A DNA stretch of 64,000 nt from Nostoc sp. NIES-4103 (GCF_002368335.1 NZ_AP018288.1:5041902-5105901); one strand, 5' to 3'; shown: positions 55,134-64,000, counted from the first letter of the stretch. The notes: generated from the letters alone by a model not told the origin. A program made the numbers and translations.

Positions 55134-56210
55134 ATGGTAGATTCCCTTAAAAAACCAGGCTTTGAAGAAATGCGGCCAGGGATTAAAGTCCCGGCAAAAG
55201 AAACCCTATTAACACCCCGGTTTTATACTACCGATTTTGATGAGATGGCACGGATGGACATCTCCGTCAATGAAGACGAGTTAAGAGCCATTCTCGAAGA
55301 GTTTCGTGTTGACTACAACCGCCATCACTTCGTTCGGGATGCCGAGTTTGAACAATCCTGGGATCATATTGACGGAGAAACTCGCCGATTGTTCGTGGAA
55401 TTTCTAGAACGTTCTTGTACAGCAGAGTTTTCTGGGTTTTTGCTGTACAAAGAACTCGGCCGTCGTTTGAAGGACAAAAGCCCCGTCCTAGCAGAGTGCT
55501 TCAACCTGATGTCACGGGATGAAGCGCGTCATGCTGGCTTTTTGAATAAAGCGCTTTCAGACTTCAATATGTCGCTGGATTTAGGGTTTTTGACCAAGAG
55601 CCGCGCTTATACCTTCTTTAAGCCGAAATTTATCTTCTACGCTACTTATCTTTCCGAAAAAATTGGTTATTGGCGGTATATCACCATTTATCGTCACCTA
55701 GAAGCACATCCAGAAGACAGAGTTTATCCAATTTTCCGGTTCTTTGAGAACTGGTGTCAGGATGAAAACCGTCATGGGGATTTCTTTGATGCAGTGATGA
55801 AATCCCAGCCTCAGATGTTGAATGACTGGAGGGCTAGACTGTGGAGTCGCTTCTTCTTGTTGTCAGTATTTGCAACGATGTATCTCAATGACATCCAGCG
55901 CAAAGACTTTTATGCTGCCATTGGGCTAGATGCGCGTGAATACGACATCTATGTAATTAAGAAGACCAACGAAACCGCAGGTAGAGTATTCCCCTTGATG
56001 CTGGATGTAGAAAACCCAGAGTTTTATCAGCGTTTAGATGTCTGTGTCAAAAATAACGAAAAATTGACAGCGATATCCAACTCTAACACTCCCAAATTCC
56101 TGCAATTCTTCCAGAAGCTTCCTATTTACGTATCGCATGGCTGGCAATTGCTGCGGCTGTACTTGATGAAACCAATTGATGCTGTTCCCGCTCAAGGTAC
56201 GGCTCGCTAG
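55134..56210 (+). CDS. acsF: Mg-protoporphyrin IX monomethyl ester (oxidative) cyclase
   Basis: This 358-residue aerobic di-iron oxygenase forms the isocyclic ring of chlorophyll (also called chlA/CHL27). Iron-binding Glu-x-x-His motifs are in MSRDEARHAGFLNKAL and CQDENRHGDFFDAVM, and the conserved TPRFYTTDFDEMARMDIS start is present. The length is normal. Cyanobacteria often have an aerobic and a low-oxygen paralogue; which one this is cannot be read here. A strong terminator follows directly (56237-56269), so it is transcribed alone. Confidence 0.96.
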   Translation: MVDSLKKPGFEEMRPGIKVPAKETLLTPRFYTTDFDEMARMDISVNEDELRAILEEFRVDYNRHHFVRDAEFEQSWDHIDGETRRLFVEFLERSCTAEFSGFLLYKELGRRLKDKSPVLAECFNLMSRDEARHAGFLNKALSDFNMSLDLGFLTKSRAYTFFKPKFIFYATYLSEKIGYWRYITIYRHLEAHPEDRVYPIFRFFENWCQDENRHGDFFDAVMKSQPQMLNDWRARLWSRFFLLSVFATMYLNDIQRKDFYAAIGLDAREYDIYVIKKTNETAGRVFPLMLDVENPEFYQRLDVCVKNNEKLTAISNSNTPKFLQFFQKLPIYVSHGWQLLRLYLMKPIDAVPAQGTAR

Positions 56211-56236
56211 GTTGTAAAATTTGTGCAAAAGAGCTA

Positions 56237-56269
56237 GTGGTTCTGTTGTGTGCAGAACCACTTTTTTTT
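56237..56269 (+). terminator. Rho-independent terminator of acsF
   Basis: GTGGTTCTG and CAGAACCAC form a perfect 9-bp stem with a 7-base loop, directly followed by eight T residues. It lies 26 bases past the acsF stop, an exemplary factor-independent terminator. It also shows that the downstream acetyltransferase cannot begin in this stretch. Confidence 0.95.
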
Positions 56270-56293
56270 CAGTATCTTGAAAGGTTTTTCATT

Positions 56294-57178
56294 GTGGACA
56301 AAGTATTTGAAGAAATATCTTCGGTGGTGCTGCGTGCGGGGCGACCCGACGACGCACTCCCCTGTGGCACCATTCTGTATCAAGGGTTCCGTGCCATTGC
56401 CGAACACCACGGCTTCGTACCCGACTTTCCTTCTGCGGAGTTTGCGGCGGGTATGTTAACCGAAATTTTAGCGCACCCGACGGTTTATTCAGTCGTGGCC
56501 GAAGCTCCTGATGGAAGCGTCATCGGCAGCAACTTTTTATGGGAAGGCGACACTATCGCCGGGATCGGCCCCACTACGGTAGACCTTGCCGCGCAAAACA
56601 AGTCGGTTGGTCGCCGCCTGATGGAACATGTTTTACAGCGGGCGCATGAAAAACGTTACGCTGGTGTGCGGCTCGTTCAGGCCGCCCATAACAGCCGCTC
56701 ACTTTCCCTGTATACGAAACTCGGCTTCGATGTGCGCGAGCCGCTAGCGAACCTTGAAGGACAGCCGCTCGGCTTGACGATACCCGGCCGCATCGTTCGT
56801 CCGGCAACTGAGACCGACCTTGCTGCGTGTAATCAACTCTGCTATCGCATTCATGGTCACGACCGGGCGGGCGAACTAAAGGAAGCTATCGAACGAGGAA
56901 CGGCAATGCTTGTCGAGTGTGATGGGCGCATATCGGGCTACGCCAGCGAAGTTGGCTTCTTCGGGCACGCTGTTGGCGAGAATAATGAGGACTTAAAGGC
57001 GCTTATTGGGGCGGCTCCAGCGTCTGCTGAGTTGGGCTTTTATGTTCCGATGCGTAATGCCGACCTGTTCCGTTGGTGTTTAAACCATGGACTGCGTGTC
57101 ACCCAGACCGCAACGTTGATGAGCCTCGGTCTGTATAACGAACCAGCAGGGGTCTTTCTACCCTCTGCCCTGTATTAA
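56294..57178 (+). CDS. Double-GNAT-domain N-acetyltransferase, GC-rich
   Basis: This 294-residue protein has an N-terminal GNAT domain (about 10-150) with the acetyl-CoA loop in SVGRRLMEHVLQRAHEK. RSLSLYTKLGFDVREPL is the closing motif of that domain. A second, weaker GNAT-like half (about 160-285, IVRPATETDLAACNQLCYR) follows. It probably acetylates an amine on a small molecule or protein. GTG 56294 is chosen: GAAAGG lies about nine bases upstream, and the earlier open frame runs through the acsF terminator. The gene is visibly GC-richer than its neighbours (37 of 60 bases in 56641-56700), suggesting horizontal acquisition. Confidence 0.85.
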   Translation: MDKVFEEISSVVLRAGRPDDALPCGTILYQGFRAIAEHHGFVPDFPSAEFAAGMLTEILAHPTVYSVVAEAPDGSVIGSNFLWEGDTIAGIGPTTVDLAAQNKSVGRRLMEHVLQRAHEKRYAGVRLVQAAHNSRSLSLYTKLGFDVREPLANLEGQPLGLTIPGRIVRPATETDLAACNQLCYRIHGHDRAGELKEAIERGTAMLVECDGRISGYASEVGFFGHAVGENNEDLKALIGAAPASAELGFYVPMRNADLFRWCLNHGLRVTQTATLMSLGLYNEPAGVFLPSALY

Positions 57179-57551
57179 TAGCATTATCATTGGTATTAGT
57201 TAACTAATATCTTGCACCTACCTAATTTCCCGCCAAGAAATAAATTTATTGGCTAATAGCTAAACTCCACGCTTTGTGGACTAAAACTTTACTCAGTCAG
57301 CTATTCGCAAACTTTAGCTATTACCAAGAGAATTCATTTGCGATCGCATCTGTAGCCAATAAAAAGAGGCTAAGATAATTAGTTACAGCATAAAAACCAC
57401 TTTTGCGCCTTTGCGCCTTTGCGTGAGGTAAAAATAAGATTCATCTGAAAATGGCTATACAAAATTTAAGTATCATTAACCACTTGACAGCAGGGAGCAA
57501 ATTGTTGTAACTCACCGTCAGCAGTGATAAAAACAATCTAAATTTACCCTG
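57179..57551. other. Intergenic region with a 26-bp dispersed repeat
   Basis: About 370 bases without a gene. It contains the 26-base repeat at 57402-57427 identical to one in the signal-peptide codons of the 1151-residue protein. The segment just after it (57428-57551) should hold the promoter of the collagen-like gene. Confidence 0.5.
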
Positions 57552-58946
57552 ATGAACAAACGTTTAGGGAGTAAACTGCCACTGTTGTTGTTATTGTGCT
57601 TATCTACTAGCTTTTTGCCTGCCTCTGGCTCAGTTTTATGCCCAGCAGTTGCCTATGACAGATACGATATAGCAGGTACAGATGGTAGCCAAGGTACTTA
57701 TGGACGGTCTGGTAGAAATGGTCGTGATGGTGAAAACCAAAATATTTTTGCCAATGGTTCACCAGTAAATCTTGACTTGTCTGGTGAAGATGGTGAAGAC
57801 GGTGAAGATGGTGAGGATGGTTATCGACCAAACTGCGATCGCGATCGCGATCGTGGTAAGCCCAACCATGATATCAACCTACCAAGTGGCGGTAACGGCG
57901 GCAATGGTGGCAGAGGAGGAGATGGGGGAAATGGTGGTTCCCTCACTGTCTACTACACCAATTTGGCAGACTTACGCAACATTTTTGTCCGTGCTACCCC
58001 AGGAGAAGGTGGACGAGGTGGTCGGGGTGGTAACGGTACAGTAGGTTGTAAGTGTCGCAGGCGCAGTTGGGAAGTGGAAACCTGCAAAGGAACTCCTGGT
58101 AGCCCTGACTATAAATGTACTAAGAAGCGTTATCAGTGTAATGACGGTAGCTATGGGCAAGCTGGTAGCTACGGTAGCGATGGTAAACAAGGGCGCTTAG
58201 GAATTTTGAGTATTGTTAACAGCAAAGAATCCTTAGCAGCTGATACACCAACCCTGAAGCTAACAGTTCCTGAACTGACGGGTAAGCAGTTCAACCTCTC
58301 TAAGAATAAGTGGAATCTTCGTCAAGGAGCAACTTCTCTACTTGCTCCTGGTTCTATAATTGCCGATGAATACCGAGAATTTGAACAGCGTTTGGAAGAA
58401 AGTTTTCAACTGATTTGGCAGGAGAGACAACCCGTTGCTAGCTTTGGCAATGAAACTGTAACAGTAAGTTTAAACGACAGCAAGCAAGTAGAAGTTAACT
58501 TTCCTGATGAATTGTGGATTGATGGTAGCAGTAAAAGTGAGGCTAACTTGACAACATTTACTGTTAACCATGCGATTCCTAAGAAAGATGTGACACGGTT
58601 AGCAGTGGCAGAATTTGCTGATGCTGGGGAAAATCTCAACTTGAAAATAGTTGATTTGGCTGCCCATTCTGATGTAATTCAAACTCAGTTTCGGGTGAAA
58701 TTTCGAGTGCGAGATGATTTTGGTAGCTCTAATTACAAAACTGAATATGAAGGGGATATTCCCGCTGAACTTGTAACCCGTGATTATAACCGTTTTATCC
58801 TCGCTTTAGGTAAGTTGAAAATTCCTAGTGATGCTCTACGGTCTGGTGTCAATGTTGATATTGAAGTAGTAGCTAATCGCTCTTTGGGGGAACGTTCCAC
58901 AAAGCAAACTATTAGCTGGCAAGGTGCAATTCGTAAACGTAGATAA
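57552..58946 (+). CDS. Exported collagen-like Gly-rich protein
   Basis: This 464-residue protein has a signal peptide (about 1-34; LPLLLLLCLSTSFLPASGSV). Gly-X-Y-like and Asp/Glu-Gly repeats follow (SGEDGEDGEDGEDGY; SGGNGGNGGRGGDGGNGGS; EGGRGGRGGNG), then a Cys-rich patch (CKCRRRSWEVETCKG). The last ~250 residues look like beta-structure with KQVEVNFPDELWIDGSSKS. The triplet repeats are too short for a certain collagen triple helix. CDRDRDRG is encoded by a HIP1-like tandem (57835-57853). It is likely a surface or sheath protein. No neighbour points to its partners. Confidence 0.8.
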   Translation: MNKRLGSKLPLLLLLCLSTSFLPASGSVLCPAVAYDRYDIAGTDGSQGTYGRSGRNGRDGENQNIFANGSPVNLDLSGEDGEDGEDGEDGYRPNCDRDRDRGKPNHDINLPSGGNGGNGGRGGDGGNGGSLTVYYTNLADLRNIFVRATPGEGGRGGRGGNGTVGCKCRRRSWEVETCKGTPGSPDYKCTKKRYQCNDGSYGQAGSYGSDGKQGRLGILSIVNSKESLAADTPTLKLTVPELTGKQFNLSKNKWNLRQGATSLLAPGSIIADEYREFEQRLEESFQLIWQERQPVASFGNETVTVSLNDSKQVEVNFPDELWIDGSSKSEANLTTFTVNHAIPKKDVTRLAVAEFADAGENLNLKIVDLAAHSDVIQTQFRVKFRVRDDFGSSNYKTEYEGDIPAELVTRDYNRFILALGKLKIPSDALRSGVNVDIEVVANRSLGERSTKQTISWQGAIRKRR

Positions 58947-58960
58947 TTGCTATCAAAAGC

Positions 58961-59533
58961 TTAAGAGGATTTTTTACTATCAGAGATAATCTGTGAGAGA
59001 AGGTTTCCTGCAAAATCTAACAACTGCTCTAGTAAACTGCCAATGATAGCAATGTAGAGTATCACCTGAACGATGTAATTGATGTTGCTTGCTTTATAAG
59101 CATCCCAGAGGATAAACCCAAGTCCTCTTGGCCCAATTAACATTTCTGTGGCAATAACTGTAAACCAAGCTACCCAAATACCAACTTTCAGAGCATGAAA
59201 TGTATGAAAAATAGCCGCTCGGAAATTATTGTTCTGCCTGCGAAAATGTTGCATACCTATCGCAGTATTAATAATTATTGACCAAAGAGTGCCAATAAAA
59301 ATTATGACTATGGTTGCAGGTTCGCTCTCTGTAAATAGTATGAGTGTAATGGGTAGTAGGGCTATAGGTGGTATACTATGTGGTATTTCAAATAACCGTC
59401 TTAATACCTGATAGACTGTGCCATTTATGCCTATTAAATATCCGATAAAACTACCCAAAACAGCAGCTGGTATGTAAGCTACAAACAATTTTTGTAGACT
59501 TGCTAAAACATCTAAAAATATACTGGGTTCCAT
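58961..59533 (-). CDS. ABC-transporter permease, orphan and shortened
   Basis: This 190-residue binding-protein-dependent permease is of the nitrate/bicarbonate/sulfonate (NrtB/SsuC) kind. Hydrophobic segments are FVAYIPAAVLGSFIGYLIGI, IPPIALLPITLILFTE, TIVIIFIGTLWSIIINTAI and IVQVILYIAIIGSLLEQLL. Where relatives carry the EAA loop that contacts the ATPase, only HFRRQNNNFRAAIFHTFHAL is present. That is about 17-20 residues short, and the N-terminal first helix is also missing. No binding protein or ATPase gene is adjacent. It could be a decayed gene or a partner of distant components. Confidence 0.75.
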   Translation of the reverse strand: MEPSIFLDVLASLQKLFVAYIPAAVLGSFIGYLIGINGTVYQVLRRLFEIPHSIPPIALLPITLILFTESEPATIVIIFIGTLWSIIINTAIGMQHFRRQNNNFRAAIFHTFHALKVGIWVAWFTVIATEMLIGPRGLGFILWDAYKASNINYIVQVILYIAIIGSLLEQLLDFAGNLLSQIISDSKKSS

Positions 59534-59756
59534 GCCTCAGTTCTCATTTGGAACGTCTAGGGAATACTGCGGCAATAACAAAAAATACCGAATAGACAAA
59601 CTATGAAAATCGACTTAAATTAAATTTATCAGATAACTACAGCTTAATGAAAAAAATAAATAAATTTTCAATAATTCAATTTTGAGATGCTTCTAGCCTA
59701 GAAATTGACACAATACCATTAAGAGATGATTTATAAAGTAAACCTTAAATTGTAGT

Positions 59757-59884
59757 GGCGTGACACAGCTAAAATAGTGCATTAATAAACTCTTGTGGGA
59801 TGGGCATCTCGCCCGTCCTAATGGCGGGTAAGATACCCGCCCCACAAGAGGAAAGCTAATGCATAAATTTAGCCTTGACACGCC
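59757..59884. mobile_element. MITE-like palindrome (GGCGTGACAC / CTTGTGGG), copy 2
   Basis: The 128-bp element has imperfect inverted arms of about 44 bases: GGCGTGACACAGCTAAA and TGCATTA...CTCTTGTGGG on the left match the complement of the right. The inner CTCTTGTGGG / CCCACAAGAG pair is perfect and shared with the element at 10119-10191. The core CATCTCGCCCGTCC and GGCGGGT resembles that copy. It has no coding capacity. Confidence 0.8.
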
Positions 59885-59956
59885 AGTACTTAATATTTAC
59901 TGTCGCTTGCAATGACATTTTTTCGTCAAAATGCATAAGTCGTAATTAAAAACAGT

Positions 59957-60532
59957 TTATTTACCCAGATTACGCTTCATTTGTTCTAATTCGTCTTCGG
60001 TTTCCCAGCGGCGAAACTTTTCTTCTAAGTCATCGAATCCAGTAGAATAACTGCTAGTTGGATTCGACCAGCCATTGGTTTCTAAACGCTGCTGGGTTTG
60101 AGCTTTAGCGCGGGCTGTCTGGGCTTCAGCAGCTTTGGCTTGGACTTCTTGTCGCCGCACTTGAATTTTCCGCAATAGTTCTTGAGATTGGTTTATACGT
60201 TCTTTCAACCCTTGCATATGTCCCCAGCGCTGATTTCCTTCACGCAACAGCGCTGCTTCTCTCTGTTGGGCTGCTGCTGCTAAATCCTGTCTACCAGCAT
60301 TCTGTGCCTTTTGCACGCGGATATGCCAACGCTGAATTTCTTGCGCGGTGGACAAAATTTCTTCTTGCGATCGCTTCTCTTGTAATTGTAAATCTGCAAT
60401 CAACCTTAAAGTATCTTCCTCTTGCTGCCGCAGCTGTTCTAACAGCGCCTCTAACTCCAAATGTGGATTATTACGCAAGAATTCTTCTAAACGGTTTTCC
60501 AGAAACCGACTCAAATCATCAAATAAGCCCAC
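59957..60532 (-). CDS. TIGR04376-type cyanobacterial coiled-coil protein
   Basis: This 191-residue soluble protein begins VGLFDDLSRFLENRLEEFLR (read from GTG). The rest is almost entirely helical, charged and Gln/Glu/Arg-rich (QEEDTLRLIADLQLQEKRSQ; QGLKERINQSQELLRK-like). It resembles the cyanobacterial family TIGR04376 and loosely PspA/IM30-like coils. The function is unknown. GTG 60532 is chosen because GGAG lies eight bases upstream; the longer open frame from 60607 has no ribosome binding site and adds unlike residues. Confidence 0.83.
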   Translation of the reverse strand: MGLFDDLSRFLENRLEEFLRNNPHLELEALLEQLRQQEEDTLRLIADLQLQEKRSQEEILSTAQEIQRWHIRVQKAQNAGRQDLAAAAQQREAALLREGNQRWGHMQGLKERINQSQELLRKIQVRRQEVQAKAAEAQTARAKAQTQQRLETNGWSNPTSSYSTGFDDLEEKFRRWETEDELEQMKRNLGK

Positions 60533-60694
60533 TGCCAGAACTCCAGAGGACAGGTGTATAACTACTTTATTGTAGTCAATTATCGCAAAGGGAAAGAAAG
60601 TTATCACAGTATCCTGCTGTGGGTAGTGTGGATACTGCTGCGATCGCCAGTCTTAATATATAACTTTTCTCAACCTGCGGTTACATCTAAACAT

Positions 60695-61531
60695 TTAAAG
60701 AGGCGTTACCCAATAGGTAATTCCCCTGTTAACTTTATTTTGAAAACCAAATAAAGGTAAATCTTCTTTAGACAAACCTATATATGTCCAGTGCGGGACA
60801 TCATTTTCTACAGTTTGAAACCAGCGATTTTGATTGAGGGCTTCTCTCTGCTTTTCATTATATACACGTAAATCAATTGCTAACCCCCAGAGATGTTGCG
60901 ATGCTCCGGGTGGTGCTACTACACTTAGAATGGCTGTTTCTTTACCCTGTCTGACTTTTTCTAAAGTTGTGTTGTTAGCATATTTTCGCCAAAATCTTAA
61001 ATTAGTGGCAAAACTGCGAGTACAATCACCTTCACCATAACCTGATTTCAGAGGAATATTTTGCAGCGATCGCGCTTTGTTTAAAGCTTCTGCCGCTGGC
61101 TTTTGTAAATAACAGTTGTTAGTACTGTTGACTTTCGCCATAGTCAGGGTACTTTGAAAATCTTTGGTTTCTTGCTCGTTGGCAAAGATAACTTTTGATG
61201 GTAGTTTAATTGTTTCTTCTTGGTTTACAAATGCAGCACCATATGCATTAAGCAAAATATATTCAAAAGTACCAGGCTGAGGAATTGTTGGTAATTTATT
61301 AGCGATCGCAGCTAAAAAGCGCTCTTGGTTGCTCAATTTTAGATTAGGTATGGGTGTAGGCAATAGTGGATTTTTATTAGTGCAAGGTAATGAACTATTA
61401 ATTAAGCATCCATTTGCTGCCTGAGCCTTGGTAAGCAGTTTATGGGGATTTATTCCATTACTAGCAACTACTGTAAAAATAATAAATATAACAATAGTAA
61501 TAAATTTTGTTTTTCTCAGAATTTGTTTCAT
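60695..61531 (-). CDS. M15-family (VanY-like) D,D-carboxypeptidase-like protein
   Basis: This 278-residue exported protein has a signal (FITIVIFIIFTVVASNG, about 8-28). Its C-terminal peptidase segment reads SQHLWGLAIDLRVY (His and Asp zinc ligands of the H-x6-D motif) and VENDVPHWTYIG (catalytic Glu and third zinc His). These are the M15/VanY hallmarks. CYLQKPAAEALNKARSLQN and GYGEGDCTRSFATNLRFW precede it. It probably trims or cleaves peptidoglycan peptides in the periplasm. ATG 61531 is used; upstream codons to 61642 are AT-rich and lack domain content. It is divergent from mnmG. Confidence 0.82.
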   Translation of the reverse strand: MKQILRKTKFITIVIFIIFTVVASNGINPHKLLTKAQAANGCLINSSLPCTNKNPLLPTPIPNLKLSNQERFLAAIANKLPTIPQPGTFEYILLNAYGAAFVNQEETIKLPSKVIFANEQETKDFQSTLTMAKVNSTNNCYLQKPAAEALNKARSLQNIPLKSGYGEGDCTRSFATNLRFWRKYANNTTLEKVRQGKETAILSVVAPPGASQHLWGLAIDLRVYNEKQREALNQNRWFQTVENDVPHWTYIGLSKEDLPLFGFQNKVNRGITYWVTPL

Positions 61532-61936
61532 ACAAAATATAAAATTTGATAATGTCAGATTTGATTTAGAAAATATGAATATATTAGTTTTCCTTAACAT
61601 CAATAAACTATTTTTATTCTTAATCAATACATTAAATAACAAATAATTATATTTTACTGTATTTTAACAATAAAATAAAACATTTATAATTAACTGATCC
61701 AATTATTTATAGTTATAAGATATTGATCATTTCCTGCGTACAGAATATCTTTTTAAACGAACGGCCAAGAACGCCAAGGACGCAAAGGTAAGAGAAATAG
61801 TAAGGTTAATAAATTATTGAGATTGGTTGGAGTTTACTAGTTATTTTGATAGCTTGCTTATGAGATAAATACCTCCAGGAAAGCACTGGATCAGTTAAAA
61901 TTGTCAATAACTCTTAAGTTTGCTGAATCTGTAAGT

Positions 61937-63859
61937 ATGACCATGCACAATTCCGTTGAATTCCAAGACGCTTTTGATGTGATTGTCGTCGGTGCAGGTC
62001 ACTCCGGTTGCGAAGCAGCACTCGCCGCTGCCCGCCTCGGCTGTAGGACTCTGCTACTGACACTCAACTTGGATAAAATCGCTTGGCAACCGTGTAACCC
62101 AGCGGTGGGTGGCCCTGCTAAATCTCAGTTGACCCATGAGGTGGATGCACTGGGCGGGGAAATTGGTAAAATGGCAGACCGTACCTATCTGCAAAAGCGT
62201 ATCCTCAACTCTTCACGAGGGCCTGCGGTTTGGGCATTACGCGCCCAGACTGACAAGCGGGAATACGCAGCGGTGATGAAAAATATTGTTGAGAACCAAG
62301 AAAATTTGACCATCCGCGAAGGTATGGCTACAGACTTGGTGCTAGGTGCTAACGATGAAGTGATTGGGGTTGAAACTTACTTCGGCGTGGCGTTTGAGTG
62401 CAAAGCAGTAATCTTGACAACCGGCACCTTCTTGGGAGGTAAGATTTGGGTTGGTAACAAATCCATGCCAGCGGGACGCGCTGGGGAATTTGCGGCTGAG
62501 GGATTGACACAAACTCTCAATCGCCTAGGATTTGAAACTGGACGGCTGAAGACTGGTACACCAGCGCGGGTAGATAAGCGATCGGTTGATTACAGTAAAA
62601 TGGCAATCCAGCCAGGTGATGAAGAAGTAGGCTGGTTTAGCTTTGACCCAGAGGTGTGGGTAGAAAGGGAACAGATGCCTTGCTATATCACTCGCACCAC
62701 CCCGGAAACTCATCGCTTAATTCAGGATAATTTACACCTATCGCCTGTTTATGGTGGTTGGGTGGAGGCAAAAGGGCCTCGTTATTGCCCCAGTATTGAA
62801 GATAAGATTGTGCGCTTTGCCGATAAGGAAAGTCACCAAATCTTCATTGAACCAGAAGGACGGGACATACCAGAACTATATATCCAAGGGTTTTCTACAG
62901 GGTTGCCCGAAAATTTACAACTACAACTGTTACGTAGTCTTCCTGGTTTAGAAAACTGCTTCATGTTGCGTCCGGCTTATGCTGTGGAATATGACTATTT
63001 ACCAGCTACACAGTGTTATCCCACACTGATGACAAAGAAAATTGCCGGGTTGTTTTGTGCTGGACAAATTAACGGCACTACAGGTTATGAAGAAGCCGCA
63101 GCCCAAGGTATTGTGGCAGGAATTAACGCCGCCCGATTTGTTCGCGGTCAGGAAATGATTATTTTCCCGCGTGAGCAAAGTTATATTGGGACGCTGGTTG
63201 ATGATTTGTGTACAAAGGACTTACGGGAACCTTATCGGATGCTGACCAGTAGGTCTGAATATCGGTTACTACTGCGTTCTGATAATGCTGACCAACGCCT
63301 GACACCTCTGGGACGGGAAATTGGCTTGATTGATGACCGCCGTTGGCAAATGTTTATCCACAAACAGGCACAGATAGCCAGTGAAAAAGAACGGCTATAC
63401 GCCACCAGAGTCAAAGAACATGATGAAATCGGAATTGCGATCGCAACTGCTTGTGGGCAAGCAATCAAAGGTTCCATCACCCTAGCTGACTTACTGCGTC
63501 GTCCGGGATTTCATTACGTTGACCTCGAAAATTACGGACTGGGGAACCCTGAACTTAACTCTTTTGAGAAACAAGGCGCAGAAATTGACATCAAGTATTC
63601 TGGTTATCTTGCCAGACAACAAAATCAGATTGAACAGATTGCCCGTCAAGCACATCGCCAGTTGCCTGCGGATTTGGATTACACAACAATTGATACCCTT
63701 TCCAAAGAAGCGCGAGAAAAGCTAAGTAAGGTAAAACCCCTGACAATTGGTCAAGCAGCACGTATTGGTGGGGTGAATCCAGCCGATATTAACGCTTTGT
63801 TAATATATTTAGAATTGCGTAAAACCAAGTCCCAGTCAGTGTTTACAGCATTAACTTAA
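61937..63859 (+). CDS. mnmG: tRNA uridine-5-carboxymethylaminomethyl synthase subunit MnmG (GidA)
   Basis: This 640-residue FAD enzyme, with MnmE, installs the cmnm5 group on U34 of several tRNAs. The dinucleotide fold is DVIVVGAGHSGCEAALAAAR. NPAVGGPAKSQLTHEVDALG and the conserved RPAYAVEYDYLP and CAGQINGTTGYEEAAAQG follow. The C-terminal helical domain ends IGQAARIGGVNPADINALLI. The length is normal. ATG 61937 (or 61943) is preferred; a TTG 61901 in frame adds residues unlike the family. mnmE is not in the window. Confidence 0.96.
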   Translation: MTMHNSVEFQDAFDVIVVGAGHSGCEAALAAARLGCRTLLLTLNLDKIAWQPCNPAVGGPAKSQLTHEVDALGGEIGKMADRTYLQKRILNSSRGPAVWALRAQTDKREYAAVMKNIVENQENLTIREGMATDLVLGANDEVIGVETYFGVAFECKAVILTTGTFLGGKIWVGNKSMPAGRAGEFAAEGLTQTLNRLGFETGRLKTGTPARVDKRSVDYSKMAIQPGDEEVGWFSFDPEVWVEREQMPCYITRTTPETHRLIQDNLHLSPVYGGWVEAKGPRYCPSIEDKIVRFADKESHQIFIEPEGRDIPELYIQGFSTGLPENLQLQLLRSLPGLENCFMLRPAYAVEYDYLPATQCYPTLMTKKIAGLFCAGQINGTTGYEEAAAQGIVAGINAARFVRGQEMIIFPREQSYIGTLVDDLCTKDLREPYRMLTSRSEYRLLLRSDNADQRLTPLGREIGLIDDRRWQMFIHKQAQIASEKERLYATRVKEHDEIGIAIATACGQAIKGSITLADLLRRPGFHYVDLENYGLGNPELNSFEKQGAEIDIKYSGYLARQQNQIEQIARQAHRQLPADLDYTTIDTLSKEAREKLSKVKPLTIGQAARIGGVNPADINALLIYLELRKTKSQSVFTALT

Positions 63860-64000
63860 CTTAAACTTCATGAAGGGTGAGTATAGTAGATAAAGAGGAG
63901 ATTAGTATGATAGATGACATGAATTAGGTACTGGCATCATCAGCAGTCTCCGGATTCAACTTGAACTTAATATTACCAAGCAATCAACTCGTCTAGATTT
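63860..64000. other. Downstream end of window, no gene seen
   Basis: The last 141 bases hold no supported gene. A short open stretch on the minus strand is interrupted by stops, so nothing is called; a gene could begin just outside the window. Confidence 0.4.

Overview
The window reads as chromosome of a filamentous, probably heterocyst-forming (Nostocales) cyanobacterium. The basis is chlorophyll-pathway acsF, cyanobacterial gshA, cyanobacteria-restricted families (DUF2996, the TIGR04376-type coiled-coil protein), a CYP120-like P450, many HIP1 octamers (GCGATCGC) in coding and non-coding DNA, and runs of heptanucleotide short tandem repeats between genes. No rRNA, tRNA, CRISPR array or intact insertion sequence was seen.

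Layout. 1-8.6 kb, mostly minus strand: a GAF histidine kinase, a LysM/M23 envelope peptidase starting at TTG, trmL, gshA and a histone-deacetylase-like hydrolase. 8.7-20 kb: an MscS channel, an agmatinase-family ureohydrolase convergent with a PrmA-like methyltransferase, a class D beta-lactamase, a 2-oxoglutarate/Fe(II) oxygenase, a P450 coupled to a small membrane protein, and a flavin amine oxidase. 20-25.7 kb: a glycosyltransferase, a sulfotransferase, glgA and hemC, separated by debris of mobile DNA (a tnpB tail, a DDE transposase remnant, an orphan ilvD fragment, MITE-like elements). 26.2-33.9 kb: a metal-efflux island of periplasmic adaptor, heavy-metal RND pump, small lipoprotein, response regulator and sensor kinase. 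Its promoter region carries a TTTCAT-N5-TTTCAT direct repeat, as I recall the CopR site of Synechocystis. 34-36.6 kb: a lipid kinase, a PIN protein and a MoaD-like protein.

36.7-48.9 kb is the most distinctive block: five minus-strand genes for exported proteins (857, 189, 519, 1241 and 1151 aa). They are built from DUF11-type, SdrD/Cna-B-like, lamin-tail-like and Ig-like segments plus a large outer-membrane beta-barrel, with 1-nt and 4-nt gene junctions. It looks like a dedicated cell-surface system of unknown role and is my main candidate for an undescribed system. 50.2-64 kb, mostly plus strand: thrC with a CysO-like sulfur-carrier gene, ltaE, a DUF2996 gene, a TM2 gene, acsF with a clear terminator, a GC-rich double-GNAT acetyltransferase, a collagen-like Gly-rich exported protein, an orphan and shortened ABC permease, the TIGR04376-type gene, an M15 (VanY-like) peptidase and mnmG.

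Intergenic DNA is rich in palindromic, non-autonomous elements. The clearest is a 141-bp MITE at 52174-52314 with 13-bp perfect terminal inverted repeats and a 9-bp target-site duplication. All functions come from reading translated motifs; no database search was run.
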